Assembly: GCF_027532025.1 (NCBI RefSeq)
Contig: NZ_JAPZSY010000014.1
Span: 1-61,549 of the forward strand
DNA: 61,549 nucleotides
Reading direction: 5' to 3'
Origin: Inhella sp.
GTDB taxonomy: Bacteria; Pseudomonadota; Gammaproteobacteria; Burkholderiales; Burkholderiaceae_C
Below, piece after piece: positions 24,553 to 33,375 of the stretch. The position numbers were made by a program, and so were the translations under genes. The notes beneath the pieces are model-generated. The model had not been told where the DNA came from. It searched no databases and saw only the letters and a program-made list of their open reading frames with translations. Position 1 is the first letter of the stretch, and each line of letters begins with the position of its first letter.

Positions 24553-25245
24553 TCAGACGCTCACCGCGCCATACCAGGCCTGCACCTGCTGCTGGGTGTT
24601 GTCGCCGTCGGTCATGAAGGCCACCGAGCGCAGTGGACCAGGGGCTTCGCCAAAGGCGGTCTCGAAGTCAGCTGCTATGTCGCGTCGGTGGTCGCGCCAG
24701 CGCCCGAGGCCCTCCGAGCCGCTGTCGAGCACCCATTTGCGGATGCGTTCGCTGCGCGCGCTGGTGACGAGGGTGTCCACCGCCGCTTCGCTGTCGTACA
24801 CGTACATCAGGGTGGCGTAGGGGGGCTCCTCTCCCGTCAGCAGTTGCGCCAACTCGAACTGCGCGCGCACGCGGGCCGACAGGCGGCTGCGATCACCATC
24901 GAAGCCAAAAACCACCCGCGCCACGGCATCGTCGCGGCCAGGATCCGTCACGCTGGCCCCCTTTACCACCGCGGGCGCCCACCAGGAAAAGCTCACCTCA
25001 CCCAGGCGGTCTGGAGGCAGATCCAAGCGTTGCCGCCACAGGCTGACGGAGCGGTCGGCCACGGCCTCGACGGCCCAGCGGCCTTCGTGAAACGCCCGTT
25101 GGTAGCGCGTGGGGGCTTTGCCTGGCAATCGCACGCCATGCCAGCCACCGGCTTCAGGCAGGGGCGGGCGGGTGCTGCAGGCACTCAGGGTGCTGAGCAG
25201 CGCCAGGGCTCCGAAGCCCAGCGTGGTGCGGCGGTTGGTGACCAT
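24553..25245 (-). CDS. DUF3047 lipoprotein
   Basis: 230 residues. Twin basic residues and a hydrophobic stretch lead to a lipobox (TLSACS, cysteine near residue 23). The mature part has the DUF3047 pattern, including SFSWWAPAVV, RVVFGFDGD, LMYVYD and a KWVLDSG segment, a beta-rich domain of unknown role found in many proteobacteria. Start at 25245 was preferred to 25263 because the signal peptide then has a usual length. It converges with prpE with a 4-nt gap. Confidence 0.78.
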   Translation of the reverse strand: MVTNRRTTLGFGALALLSTLSACSTRPPLPEAGGWHGVRLPGKAPTRYQRAFHEGRWAVEAVADRSVSLWRQRLDLPPDRLGEVSFSWWAPAVVKGASVTDPGRDDAVARVVFGFDGDRSRLSARVRAQFELAQLLTGEEPPYATLMYVYDSEAAVDTLVTSARSERIRKWVLDSGSEGLGRWRDHRRDIAADFETAFGEAPGPLRSVAFMTDGDNTQQQVQAWYGAVSV

Positions 25246-25417
25246 GCGGTGAAAGTGCGACAAAACCCGATCCTGCCGCGGGTGCGATTCCCCCTCGGTT
25301 GGGGGGGACTGCGGCGGTCGGGTGTTGCAGTTGCAACCTTTGCACGCTTTTCAAGGGTTGGGTTCGGCACAGTTCGAATATCGGGTCCGCCGGATCTTCC
25401 CTTTGTCCATCCCCAAC

Positions 25418-26029
25418 ATGAAAAAGCTCGTTTCTGCCGCTCTGATGAGCCTGCCCTTGCTGGCCAGCGCCGCGCCCGTCAACCTCGTCGTCAATGGCGA
25501 TTTCGAATCGGTCGTCTTGGGCGCCGGCACCTGGACCAACGTCAGCACCTTGGCGGGCTGGACCCGCGTGGGCGGTCCCGGTACTGGCTTCGAGGTTCGC
25601 AACAACGTTTCGGGCCAAGCCTACTTGGGCAAGAACTTCATCGAGCTGGACACCAACGGCAACACCACCATCGAGCAGCTGTTCAACAGCTTGGTCACCA
25701 GCGCTGGCTACACCCTGAGCTTCGCTTACAGCCCGCGCCCGGGCGTGGCCGCGGCTTCGAACGGCATGGATGTGTTCTGGAACGGCCGGCAGTTGGCCCC
25801 GACGATGATCGGCACTGGCGGTGGCGCGCACCAGTGGAAGGTGTACAGCTTCGACGTGTACGCCGCGGCTGGCACCAACAGCCTGCGCTTCGCCAGCGTC
25901 GGCACCAACGACAGCCTCGGTGGTTCGCTGGACGCTGTGAGTCTGAAGGTGCCTGAGCCGAGCGCCTTCGCGCTGGCTGGTCTGGGCGTGCTGGGCCTGT
26001 GGGCTGCGCGCCGCCGGCGCGCAGCCTGA
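25418..26029 (+). CDS. PEP-CTERM exported protein (DUF642-like)
   Basis: 203 residues. An N-terminal signal peptide (MKKLVSAALMSLPLLASAAP) precedes a beta-sandwich region with NLVVNGDFE and NFIELDTNGNTT patterns, like DUF642/choice-of-anchor carbohydrate-binding domains. The C-terminus has VPEPSAFALAGLGVLGLW followed by Arg-rich residues, the PEP-CTERM sorting signal processed by exosortase EpsH. It is therefore probably exported and released into or attached to extracellular polysaccharide. Monocistronic, ended by a strong terminator. Confidence 0.9.
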   Translation: MKKLVSAALMSLPLLASAAPVNLVVNGDFESVVLGAGTWTNVSTLAGWTRVGGPGTGFEVRNNVSGQAYLGKNFIELDTNGNTTIEQLFNSLVTSAGYTLSFAYSPRPGVAAASNGMDVFWNGRQLAPTMIGTGGGAHQWKVYSFDVYAAAGTNSLRFASVGTNDSLGGSLDAVSLKVPEPSAFALAGLGVLGLWAARRRRAA

Positions 26030-26050
26030 CCGCCGAACCCATCGCCAACG

Positions 26051-26079
26051 AAAAAGGGCGCCCAACGGGCGCCCTTTTT
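26051..26079. terminator. bidirectional intrinsic terminator
   Basis: A perfect 13-bp inverted repeat (26051-26063 and 26067-26079, loop AAC) has five A on one flank and five T on the other, so it can end both the PEP-CTERM transcript (plus) and the phoH transcript (minus). Confidence 0.93.
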
Positions 26080-26093
26080 CATGCCGTGTGCCT

Positions 26094-27740
26094 TCACAGC
26101 ACTTCGGAAGCGAAGTCGGCCAAGCGCGAGCGCTCGCCGCGCGCCAGCGTGATGTGGCCGCTGTGCGCCCAGCCTTTGAAACGATCCACGCAAAAGGTCA
26201 GTCCGGAGCTGCCTTCGGTGAGGTAGGGCGTGTCGATCTGCGCGAGGTTGCCGAGACAGACCATCTTGGTACCCGGACCCGCCCGGGTCAGCAGGGTTTT
26301 CATCTGCTTGGGGGTCAGGTTCTGAGCCTCGTCGATGATGACGAACTTGTTCAGGAAGGTGCGACCGCGCATGAAGTTCAGGCTTTTGATGCGCACCTTG
26401 CTGCGCATCAGCTCCTGGGTGGCGGCGCGGCCCCACTCGCCGGCGCCACCGTCGCCCTTGGTCAGTACCTCCAGGTTGTCGTCCAAAGCGCCCATCCAGG
26501 GGCCCATCTTTTCTTCTTCGGTGCCTGGCAGGAAGCCGATGTCCTCGCCCACCGGGACCGTCACACGGGTGACGATGATTTCGCTGTAACGGCGCTCGTC
26601 CAGTACCTGAGCCAAGCCGGCGGCCAAAGTGAGCAACGTTTTGCCGGTGCCCGCAGTGCCGGTCAACGTGACCAGGTCCACGTCAGGGTCCATCAACAGG
26701 TTCAGTGCGAAGTTCTGCTCGCGGTTGCGCGCGGCAATGCCCCACACCGCGTTCTTGCTGTTGCCGTAGTCCTTCAGCGTGCGCAGCACGGCGGTCTTTC
26801 CGGTGATCTCGGTCACACGGGCATGCAACGGAGCCTCGCCCGGCGCTTCCAGGTACAGCATCTCATTGACCAGCAGCGATGGCACCAAGGGGCCGCTGAT
26901 GCGGTAGTAGGTGTGACCGTTGGTGGTCCAACTCTCCATGGTCTTGCCATGGCGCTCCCAAAAATCGGCGGGCAGCTGCTGCACGCCGGTGTAGAGCAGA
27001 TCAGAGTCTTCCAGCGCCTTGTCGTTGCGGTAGTCCTCGGCCGGCAGGCCCAGCGCGCGGGCCTTGATGCGCATGTTGATGTCTTTCGACACCAGCACCA
27101 CCTCGCGGCCCGGATTGCGCTCTTTGAGCGCTTGCACCACGGCAAGGATTTGGTTGTCGGCCTTGCCTTGGGGCAAGCCGGCGGGCAGGGTCGTGGGCAG
27201 GGCCTCGGTTTGGAAGAACAGGCGGCCAGTGGCTTCTTTGTGACCGCTGTGGTCCAGCGGCAGGCCTTTGCTCATCTCAAGCAGGGACTGCGTGGCCATC
27301 GCGCCCGCCAGCACGTCGAGTTCGCGACTGACCTGACGCACGTTGCGAGCCACTTCGCTCATGCCCTTCTTGTGCCCGTCGAGCTCTTCCAGCGTGATCA
27401 TGGGCAGGAAGACGTCGTGCTCGTCGAAACGGAACAAGGACATCGGATCGTGCATGAGCACGTTGGTGTCCAGCACGAACAGCTTGGTGGGCTCCCCAGG
27501 CTGCGTGCGCGTTTTGGTGCGGGGCTTGGGCGCCAACACGGGGGTGGCGCGCTCGGCCAACGCCGGCGCCGAGGCGGCGACAGGCGGCGGCGCGGTCAGG
27601 GGTGAGGCGGGTGCCGCTCGTGAGACCGAGCCTGCGGCCTTCTTGACGGCCGCGGGCTTCTTCATCGGCTTGAGGTCTTGGGCCAGGGCAGGGGCTTGGA
27701 CGCGGTCGGCTTTCTTGCTGGGGGCTTTGGGCAGGGGCAT
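26094..27740 (-). CDS. PIN domain-PhoH ATPase (PhoH2 type)
   Basis: 548 residues. A Lys/Ala/Pro-rich N-terminal tail of about 80 residues leads into a PIN nuclease domain (KLFVLDTNVLMHD near 88) and then a PhoH ATPase domain with Walker A LTGTAGTGKT near 356 and Walker B FVIIDEAQN near 460. Such fusions act as RNA helicase-nucleases in the cytoplasm (family knowledge). I chose the ATG at 27740; an upstream in-frame codon lies in the preceding terminator hairpin. Convergent with the PEP-CTERM gene. Confidence 0.92.
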   Translation of the reverse strand: MPLPKAPSKKADRVQAPALAQDLKPMKKPAAVKKAAGSVSRAAPASPLTAPPPVAASAPALAERATPVLAPKPRTKTRTQPGEPTKLFVLDTNVLMHDPMSLFRFDEHDVFLPMITLEELDGHKKGMSEVARNVRQVSRELDVLAGAMATQSLLEMSKGLPLDHSGHKEATGRLFFQTEALPTTLPAGLPQGKADNQILAVVQALKERNPGREVVLVSKDINMRIKARALGLPAEDYRNDKALEDSDLLYTGVQQLPADFWERHGKTMESWTTNGHTYYRISGPLVPSLLVNEMLYLEAPGEAPLHARVTEITGKTAVLRTLKDYGNSKNAVWGIAARNREQNFALNLLMDPDVDLVTLTGTAGTGKTLLTLAAGLAQVLDERRYSEIIVTRVTVPVGEDIGFLPGTEEEKMGPWMGALDDNLEVLTKGDGGAGEWGRAATQELMRSKVRIKSLNFMRGRTFLNKFVIIDEAQNLTPKQMKTLLTRAGPGTKMVCLGNLAQIDTPYLTEGSSGLTFCVDRFKGWAHSGHITLARGERSRLADFASEVL

Positions 27741-27750
27741 GGCAGAAGAG

Positions 27751-27778
27751 AAAAAGCCGCCCACGAAGGGGCGGCTTT
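27751..27778 (-). terminator. intrinsic terminator of the alpha-amylase gene
   Basis: A 10-bp stem (27769-27778 with 27753-27762) read on the minus strand is followed by TTTTTCTCTT. It sits between the amylase stop and the phoH start. Confidence 0.85.
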
Positions 27779-27850
27779 GGGTTCAGGAAGCAAGGCTGCG
27801 AGGCATGTGAGCCAGTATGCACCAGCCCCGAGTTCCGCTTTCTACGTGCT

Positions 27851-29254
27851 TTAGCGCAGCCACATGCGGGCGGTTCGGGCGGGCAAGCTGAAGGTATGGC
27901 TGCCGCTGGTGATGCGAACGACGTTGCCCGAGCCCACGGTGTCGGTGTAGTTCGTGTTCCACCAGAGCACGCTGTTGTTCATGTTCACCGTGGCATTCAC
28001 CGTGCTGCCGCATTTGTTGATGCCAACGATGCCTTGGTTGCCGCGGCGGAACACGATGTGGCATTGCCCATGCGAAAGCACCTGCATGTCGCTGCCCTGC
28101 ACGGTGTTATGGAAGCGGATCATGCCTTTGAGGTCGGCGCGGTTGTAGGCGTTGACCCACCGGTTATCGCCGCTTTCGTTGTTGTCGGAATAGACCATGG
28201 GCACGCCACCGTCGCGGCCCATGACGTAGGCGTAGGCCAGCGTCTCGTCGGTGGGGTCCATGATTTGGTAGCGGAAGCCACTGTTGTTCGGTATGTCGTG
28301 CGTGACCGTGAAGGTGACAGCACGAGAGCCCGGTAGCGCTTGACCGAAAGCGCCCGGATCGACCAATTGACTCATGGAGCCTCCGATGCTGAAAGCCCCA
28401 CGGATGGAGGCGAACAGCGGGAAGTCGTAGGCGCCGTGGTCGGTGCCGCTCAGGTAGGGTGCCAAGAAGCGGTCGTATTCGGTCTCTCCGGCACCGCCAC
28501 CGGTGATGATTTCGCCGAAAACGTGCATGCCGCTCTTGATCGTGCTGGTCAGCACCGCGTTCATGTGGCTGTTGGGCATGTGCTTGGCGGCGTCGATGCG
28601 AAAGCCCTTGACGCCCATGTTCTTCAGCGCCTGCAGGTACTGCTGTTGCTGGCTGATGACCCAGGAGTTGGCCACCAAATCGGGCAGGCCAGCGTCGCCG
28701 CTGCCGCCGCACAGGCGCCAGTTCTGAACCTGCCAAACGTCGCTGTAGTTGTTGATGCAGTTGGCGGACCCGAAGTCGCCAGCGCCCAGGAAGTTTTGCG
28801 ACAGGGTGCCGAACAGCCGAAGGCCGTTGTAGTAGCTCGTGTTGCCGGCGTAGGTGGTGAGCACGGCCGAGCCAGGGTAGTTCAGGTCGGGGCGTCGCCA
28901 GGCTTCGTTGGCCATGTGATTGAGGATCACGTCGGCGTACACCCGCACGCCCTTGGCATTCAATGCGTTGACCATGGCCTTGAAGGCGTTGGTGTCGCCC
29001 AGCGGGTGATGGATCACGCGGTAGTCCTGCGGCTGGTAGCGCGACCACCAAGCCCCACCTTCCGACTTGTAGGCTGGGGCCACCAACACCATGCGATAGC
29101 CGGCGGCGCGGATCTGCTCGGCGCGAGCCTGCACGTCGGCGTACTTCCAGTTGAACGCGTGCAAGATCACGTCGGCCTGCGCGGGCGTCAAAGCGACGAT
29201 GCCCAGACCAATGGCTGTCAAGGCGGTACGCCAGCGGGGCAAGAAGCGGTTCAT
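27851..29254 (-). CDS. secreted alpha-amylase (GH13)
   Basis: 467 residues with an N-terminal signal peptide (ending TPAQADV). Conserved GH13 regions are visible: VYADVILNHMA (region I), GFRIDAAKHM with the catalytic aspartate near residue 228, FGEIITGG with the acid/base glutamate near 255, and VTHDIPNN with the third carboxylate. It should cleave internal alpha-1,4 links of starch or glycogen outside the cytoplasm. The C-terminal 80 residues form the usual domain C. Stands alone with its own terminator; no maltose genes are nearby. Confidence 0.92.
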   Translation of the reverse strand: MNRFLPRWRTALTAIGLGIVALTPAQADVILHAFNWKYADVQARAEQIRAAGYRMVLVAPAYKSEGGAWWSRYQPQDYRVIHHPLGDTNAFKAMVNALNAKGVRVYADVILNHMANEAWRRPDLNYPGSAVLTTYAGNTSYYNGLRLFGTLSQNFLGAGDFGSANCINNYSDVWQVQNWRLCGGSGDAGLPDLVANSWVISQQQQYLQALKNMGVKGFRIDAAKHMPNSHMNAVLTSTIKSGMHVFGEIITGGGAGETEYDRFLAPYLSGTDHGAYDFPLFASIRGAFSIGGSMSQLVDPGAFGQALPGSRAVTFTVTHDIPNNSGFRYQIMDPTDETLAYAYVMGRDGGVPMVYSDNNESGDNRWVNAYNRADLKGMIRFHNTVQGSDMQVLSHGQCHIVFRRGNQGIVGINKCGSTVNATVNMNNSVLWWNTNYTDTVGSGNVVRITSGSHTFSLPARTARMWLR

Positions 29255-29706
29255 CGGAGTCTCCTGGGGGGTGGTGCGCCCGATTCAGGCGCGACGGGGC
29301 CACGGCGCCTGGACGGGGGTCGGCGCCGACTGTGGATGCTGGGGAAGAGGCAGGCGCTGAGCCGAGCCGAAGAAACGGCTGGCGACTCAGGGGCAGAGCG
29401 TTAACCGCTGGGGGGCGTGGGGCGGGGTGTCATCGCGATCGGCTCCTGCGCGGCCGTCCGGACTTGGCGGGCGGCTCTCGGGTATCCCTGGGCATCGCGC
29501 CTTCCAATACTGCCGAATCCCTCGACGTCGTACTGCAGGCGACGGGGTGCGCGATGGGTGTAGTTTGACTACCTGGCGCCGCCGTGGGTATGGCGGTTTC
29601 CCGTAATGGTTGGGCCGGGGGTGTGAAACTCGGTCACATGCCGGCCTGTAATTTGCCTAGAAATCGCCGGGGTATTCGCGTCGTTGCCAGGGGTCTAGCG
29701 GGCACA
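29255..29706. promoter_or_regulatory. upstream region of the alpha-amylase gene
   Basis: About 450 nt with no gene on either strand that I can support. The left part is very GC-rich. The right part (29550-29700) is AT-richer and contains the dyad GTAGT-TTG-ACTAC at 29560-29572, a possible operator for the amylase, whose start codon lies 306 nt away. No promoter hexamers were placed with confidence. Confidence 0.3.
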
Positions 29707-29733
29707 AAAAAGCCCGGCGTGGCCGGGCTTTTT
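29707..29733. terminator. bidirectional intrinsic terminator after bcp
   Basis: Perfect 12-bp inverted repeat (29707-29718 and 29722-29733, loop GTG) with A-run and T-run flanks. It ends the minus-strand peroxiredoxin transcript. Confidence 0.92.
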
Positions 29734-29750
29734 GGGCGAGGGGGAGCCGC

Positions 29751-30239
29751 TCAGGCCGCTACTTTGGCTTCGGCTTGCAGCGTTTTGATGGCGGCGACGA
29801 CTTCTTCCGTGTGGCCGGTTACCTTGACCCCCCGCCACTCGGCACGCAGGATGCCTTGCGGGTCGATGAGGAAGGTCGAGCGCTCGATGCCCTTGACCTT
29901 TTTACCGTACATGATCTTGTTCTTGACCACGCCGAACAGGTGGCACAGCTTTTCTTCGGTGTCCGCCACCAGCTCGAAGGGCAAACCCAGGGCTTCCTTG
30001 AATTTGTTGTGCGAGAGCAGGTTGTCGCGCGACACCCCCAACACCACAGCACCGAGTTTCGTGAGTTCTTTGTGGTGATCGCGGAACTGCATCGCTTCCG
30101 TCGTGCACCCCGGAGTGTTGTCTTTGGGGTAGAAATACAGCACCAGGAACTTTCCCGCAAAGCTATGCTGGGTGAACTTCAGCCCGCCGGTGGCTTGGGC
30201 CTCGATGTCGGGAAGGGCTTTGTTGAGCGCTGGCGTCAT
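29751..30239 (-). CDS. bcp: thioredoxin-dependent peroxiredoxin, Bcp/PrxQ type
   Basis: 162 residues. The peroxidatic cysteine sits in NTPGCTTEAMQF near residue 45, after VLYFYPKD. The usual Bcp resolving cysteine five residues later is replaced (C-T-T-E-A-M), so this is a 1-Cys-like or distantly resolving variant. It reduces H2O2 and organic peroxides in the cytoplasm. ATG at 30239 starts the family-typical short N-terminus; further upstream codons lie in a leader. Ends at a strong terminator. Confidence 0.9.
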   Translation of the reverse strand: MTPALNKALPDIEAQATGGLKFTQHSFAGKFLVLYFYPKDNTPGCTTEAMQFRDHHKELTKLGAVVLGVSRDNLLSHNKFKEALGLPFELVADTEEKLCHLFGVVKNKIMYGKKVKGIERSTFLIDPQGILRAEWRGVKVTGHTEEVVAAIKTLQAEAKVAA

Positions 30240-30368
30240 GAGGTCGGCTTCTCGTGTTGGGGAACCAGCGCCGGTTGAACCCAGCGCCAGCCCCCGTTGC
30301 AGGGGGCGCCTGATCAACCGAACCAGACGCAGTCCGCGATTATACGGGAGCGTCAAGTCTTGCGCGTT

Positions 30369-30740
30369 TCAGCCCAGGATGAGGGCTGCCAGCACCTTGC
30401 GTCCCTCGGACGTCAGCACGCTGTAGGTGCGGCAGGCGGCGGCCACGTCCATCGCGTCCAGGCCGATGCCCGCTCGCATCAGCGACTGTGTGAGCCTAGG
30501 CTGCACGTGCTGAAGCCGCGCTCCGGTGCCCAGCAACACCAGCTCGGGTGCGTGCTCCAGCAGGCCCTCGAAGTGCTCGCTTCGTAGCGCCTCGAAACTC
30601 GCCACCGGCCAGGGCATCACCGAGCCGATCCAGGGCACCAGCACCGACTGGCGATGGGCTTGGCCGTTGACCCACACGCAGCCGGGCTCGACCCGCGTCA
30701 GTTGATTGCCCCCGAGGGCGGTGTCGAGTTGGAACTTCAT
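30369..30740 (-). CDS. Mth938-like domain protein (DUF498)
   Basis: 123 residues. The Mth938/NDUFAF3-like fold is indicated by VWVNGQAHRQSVLVPW, LVLLGTGARLQ and the terminal GRKVLAALILG. Members occur next to respiratory or protein-export genes, and the mitochondrial homologue assists complex I assembly, but bacterial function is not established. I chose the ATG at 30740. It is divergent from the aminotransferase gene and 130 nt upstream of bcp on the same strand. Confidence 0.82.
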   Translation of the reverse strand: MKFQLDTALGGNQLTRVEPGCVWVNGQAHRQSVLVPWIGSVMPWPVASFEALRSEHFEGLLEHAPELVLLGTGARLQHVQPRLTQSLMRAGIGLDAMDVAAACRTYSVLTSEGRKVLAALILG

Positions 30741-30777
30741 GAATTCGCAGCCGACGAAGGCTAGAGGGTCTCGTGTG

Positions 30778-30805
30778 TTGAAATTGGTGCGCCGCACACT
30801 ATAGA
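30778..30805 (+). promoter_or_regulatory. sigma70 promoter of the alaA-hom-thrC-moeA run
   Basis: TTGAAA (30778-30783), a 16-nt spacer and TATAGA (30800-30805) lie 24 nt before the TTG start codon of the aminotransferase. Transcription would begin near 30812, leaving a leader of only about 18 nt with a CCGGAG ribosome site. Confidence 0.65.
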
Positions 30806-30829
30806 GAGTGCCCTCCCGGAGCCCGTGTC

Positions 30830-32062
30830 TTGAAACCCCTGCACAAGTCCAGCAAATTGGCCAACGTGGCCTACGACATCCGTGGCCCCGTGCTGGAAAA
30901 AGCCCGTCAGATGGAAGACGAGGGCCAGAAGATCATCAAGCTGAACATCGGCAACGTCGCCGCGTTCGGGCTGATGCCGCCCGACGAGATCGTGCAGGAC
31001 ATGATCCGCAACCTGCCCAGCACCGAGGCGGCGGGCTACACCGACAGCAAGGGCCTGTTCGCCCCGCGCCGCGCCATCGTGCACTACACGCAGCAGCAGG
31101 GCGTGGCAGGGGTGACGGTGGACGACGTCTACTTGGGCAACGGCGCGTCGGAGTTGGTGCAGATGGCCGTGATGGCCCTGCTCAACGATGGGGACCAACT
31201 GCTGATCCCCTCGCCCGACTTCCCGCTGTACACCGCGGTCACCGGCTTGGCCGGCGGCGTGCCCGTGCACTACCGCTGCGACGAGAGCGAGGGCTGGCTG
31301 CCGGATCTGGACGACATCCGCGCCAAGATCACGCCGCGCACCCGTGGCATCGTCGTCATCAACCCAAACAACCCCACGGGCGCTCTCTACCCGAACGAGA
31401 CCCTGCTCGGCATCATCGACATCGCGCGCGAGCACGGCCTGGTCATCCTGGCCGACGAGATCTACGACAAGACCCTGTTCGACGGCGTCAAGCACACGGC
31501 CATGGCCTCGCTGGCCGACGACGTGCTGTTCGTGACCTTCAACGGCCTGTCGAAGAACTACCGCAGCTGTGGCTACCGCGCCGGCTGGATGGTGGTGAGT
31601 GGCGCCAAGCGCGACGCCAAGGACTACATCGAAGGCCTGAACATGCTGGCCTCGCTGCGCCTGTGCGCCAACACGCCCGGTCAGCTGGCCATCCAGACGG
31701 CCTTGGGCGGCTACCAAAGCATCAACGACCTGGTGGCGCCCGGCGGGCGCTTGACCCGCCAGCGCGACCGGGCCTACGAGCTCATCACCGCCATCCCGGG
31801 CGTGAGCTGCGTCAAGCCCAAGGCGGCGCTGTACATGTTCCCCAGGCTGGACCCCAAGGTCTACCCCATCGCCGACGACCAGCAGTTCGCCTACGAGCTG
31901 CTGGCCGAAGAGAAGGTGCTGATCGTGCAAGGCACCGGCTTCAACTACCCCACGCCCGACCACTTCCGGTTGGTGTTCCTGCCCCATGTGGACGATCTGG
32001 AAGAGGCCATCGGCCGCATCGCCCGATTCCTCGCTGGCTACCGAAAGAAACACGCGTCATGA
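30830..32062 (+). CDS. alaA: PLP-dependent aminotransferase (AlaA-like)
   Basis: 410 residues of fold-type I. NPNNPTGALYP binds the substrate carboxylate; ADEIYDKTLFDG and the Schiff-base lysine in FNGLSKNYRSCGYRAGW near residue 245 bind PLP. By position before hom and by sequence it resembles AlaA-type glutamate-pyruvate or aspartate aminotransferases of Burkholderiales. The start is a TTG placed 10 nt after CCGGAG; no ATG lies near. Its stop overlaps the hom ATG (ATGA). Confidence 0.88.
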   Translation: MKPLHKSSKLANVAYDIRGPVLEKARQMEDEGQKIIKLNIGNVAAFGLMPPDEIVQDMIRNLPSTEAAGYTDSKGLFAPRRAIVHYTQQQGVAGVTVDDVYLGNGASELVQMAVMALLNDGDQLLIPSPDFPLYTAVTGLAGGVPVHYRCDESEGWLPDLDDIRAKITPRTRGIVVINPNNPTGALYPNETLLGIIDIAREHGLVILADEIYDKTLFDGVKHTAMASLADDVLFVTFNGLSKNYRSCGYRAGWMVVSGAKRDAKDYIEGLNMLASLRLCANTPGQLAIQTALGGYQSINDLVAPGGRLTRQRDRAYELITAIPGVSCVKPKAALYMFPRLDPKVYPIADDQQFAYELLAEEKVLIVQGTGFNYPTPDHFRLVFLPHVDDLEEAIGRIARFLAGYRKKHAS

Positions 32063-33375
32063 AACCCATCAAAGTTGGCCTGCTGGGCTTTGGCACCGTC
32101 GGCGGCGGCACCTACCAAGTGTTGACGCGCAACCAAGAAGAAATCAGCCGCCGCGCCGGTCGTCGCATTGAGGTCGCCGCCGTGTGCCGGCGCGATCTGG
32201 CCGCGGCGCGCGCCCAGGTGGGCGAGGGCGTGCGCGTGGTCGCCGATCCGATGGAGATCATTCGCGACCCCGACATCGACATCGTGGTCGAACTCATCGG
32301 TGGTGAGGGCGTGGCGCGCGAGGTGGTGATGGCGGCCATCGCCGCGGGCAAGCACGTGGTGACCGCCAACAAGGCCCTGCTCGCGGTGCATGGCAACGAG
32401 GTCTTCTCGTCGGCCCGCGACAAGGGCGTGATGGTGGCCTTCGAGGCCGCCGTGGCCGGGGGCATTCCCATCATCAAGGCCCTGCGCGAAAGCCTGGCGG
32501 GCAACCGCATCGAGTGGGTGGCCGGCATCATCAACGGCACCACCAACTTCATCCTGAGCGAGATGCGGGCCAAGGGCCTGGACTTCGCCACCGTGCTGAA
32601 GGAAGCTCAACGCCTGGGCTACGCCGAGGCCGACCCGACCTTCGACATCGAGGGTGTGGACGCGGCGCACAAGCTCACCATCCTGAGCGCGATCGCCTTC
32701 GGCATCCCGGTGCAGTTCGCCAAGGCGCACGTCGAGGGCATCAGCCAGTTGCAGGCGGTGGACATCAAGTACGCCGAGCAACTCGGCTACCGCATCAAGC
32801 TCTTGGGCATCACGCGCCGCCGCAATGAATTGGGCGGCATCGAGCTGCGCGTGCACCCGACCCTGGTGCCGACGCAGCGCTTGATCGCCAACGTCGAAGG
32901 CGCGATGAACGCCGTCATGGTGCAGGGCGATGCCGTGGGCACCACGCTGTACTACGGCAAGGGCGCCGGCGCCGAACCCACCGCCTCCAGCGTGGTGGCC
33001 GACATCGTCGATGTGACCCGCCTGGCCACGGCCGACCCCGACCACCGCGTGCCCCACCTGGCCTTCCAGCCCGACCAGATGCAGGGCACGCCCATCTTGC
33101 CCATGGACGGGGTGCGCACCGCCTACTACCTGCGCTTGCGTGTGGCCGACGAAACCGGCGTTCTCTCACGCATCACCACCATCCTGGCCGAGAACGACAT
33201 CAGCATCGACGCCGTGCTGCAGCGTGAAAGCCTGGAGGGCGAGCGCCAGACCGACCTGATCATCCTGACCCACGTGACCGTTGAAGAACGCATGAACCGC
33301 GCCCAAGAGTTCATGCAAAGCCTGCCCTCGGTGCTGGCGCCCATCGCCCGCATCCGCAAGGAAGAGTTGGCCTGA
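32059..33375 (+). CDS. hom: homoserine dehydrogenase
   Basis: 438 residues. The NAD(P)-binding LLGFGTVGGGTYQVL is at the N-terminus; VTANKALLA, AAVAGGIPIIKAL and IINGTTNFIL follow; GYAEADPTFDIEGVDAAHK is the catalytic region near 195. A C-terminal ACT domain (about 350-430, LRVADETGVLSRIT) points to allosteric control by threonine. It reduces aspartate semialdehyde to homoserine. Overlaps both neighbours: ATGA with alaA and one base with thrC. Confidence 0.96.
   Translation: MKPIKVGLLGFGTVGGGTYQVLTRNQEEISRRAGRRIEVAAVCRRDLAAARAQVGEGVRVVADPMEIIRDPDIDIVVELIGGEGVAREVVMAAIAAGKHVVTANKALLAVHGNEVFSSARDKGVMVAFEAAVAGGIPIIKALRESLAGNRIEWVAGIINGTTNFILSEMRAKGLDFATVLKEAQRLGYAEADPTFDIEGVDAAHKLTILSAIAFGIPVQFAKAHVEGISQLQAVDIKYAEQLGYRIKLLGITRRRNELGGIELRVHPTLVPTQRLIANVEGAMNAVMVQGDAVGTTLYYGKGAGAEPTASSVVADIVDVTRLATADPDHRVPHLAFQPDQMQGTPILPMDGVRTAYYLRLRVADETGVLSRITTILAENDISIDAVLQRESLEGERQTDLIILTHVTVEERMNRAQEFMQSLPSVLAPIARIRKEELA

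Noticed and set aside
30240-30368. Possible small RNA between bcp and the Mth938-like gene
   Set aside because: Short GC-rich repeats (GCGCC...) are present but there is no promoter plus terminator pair.
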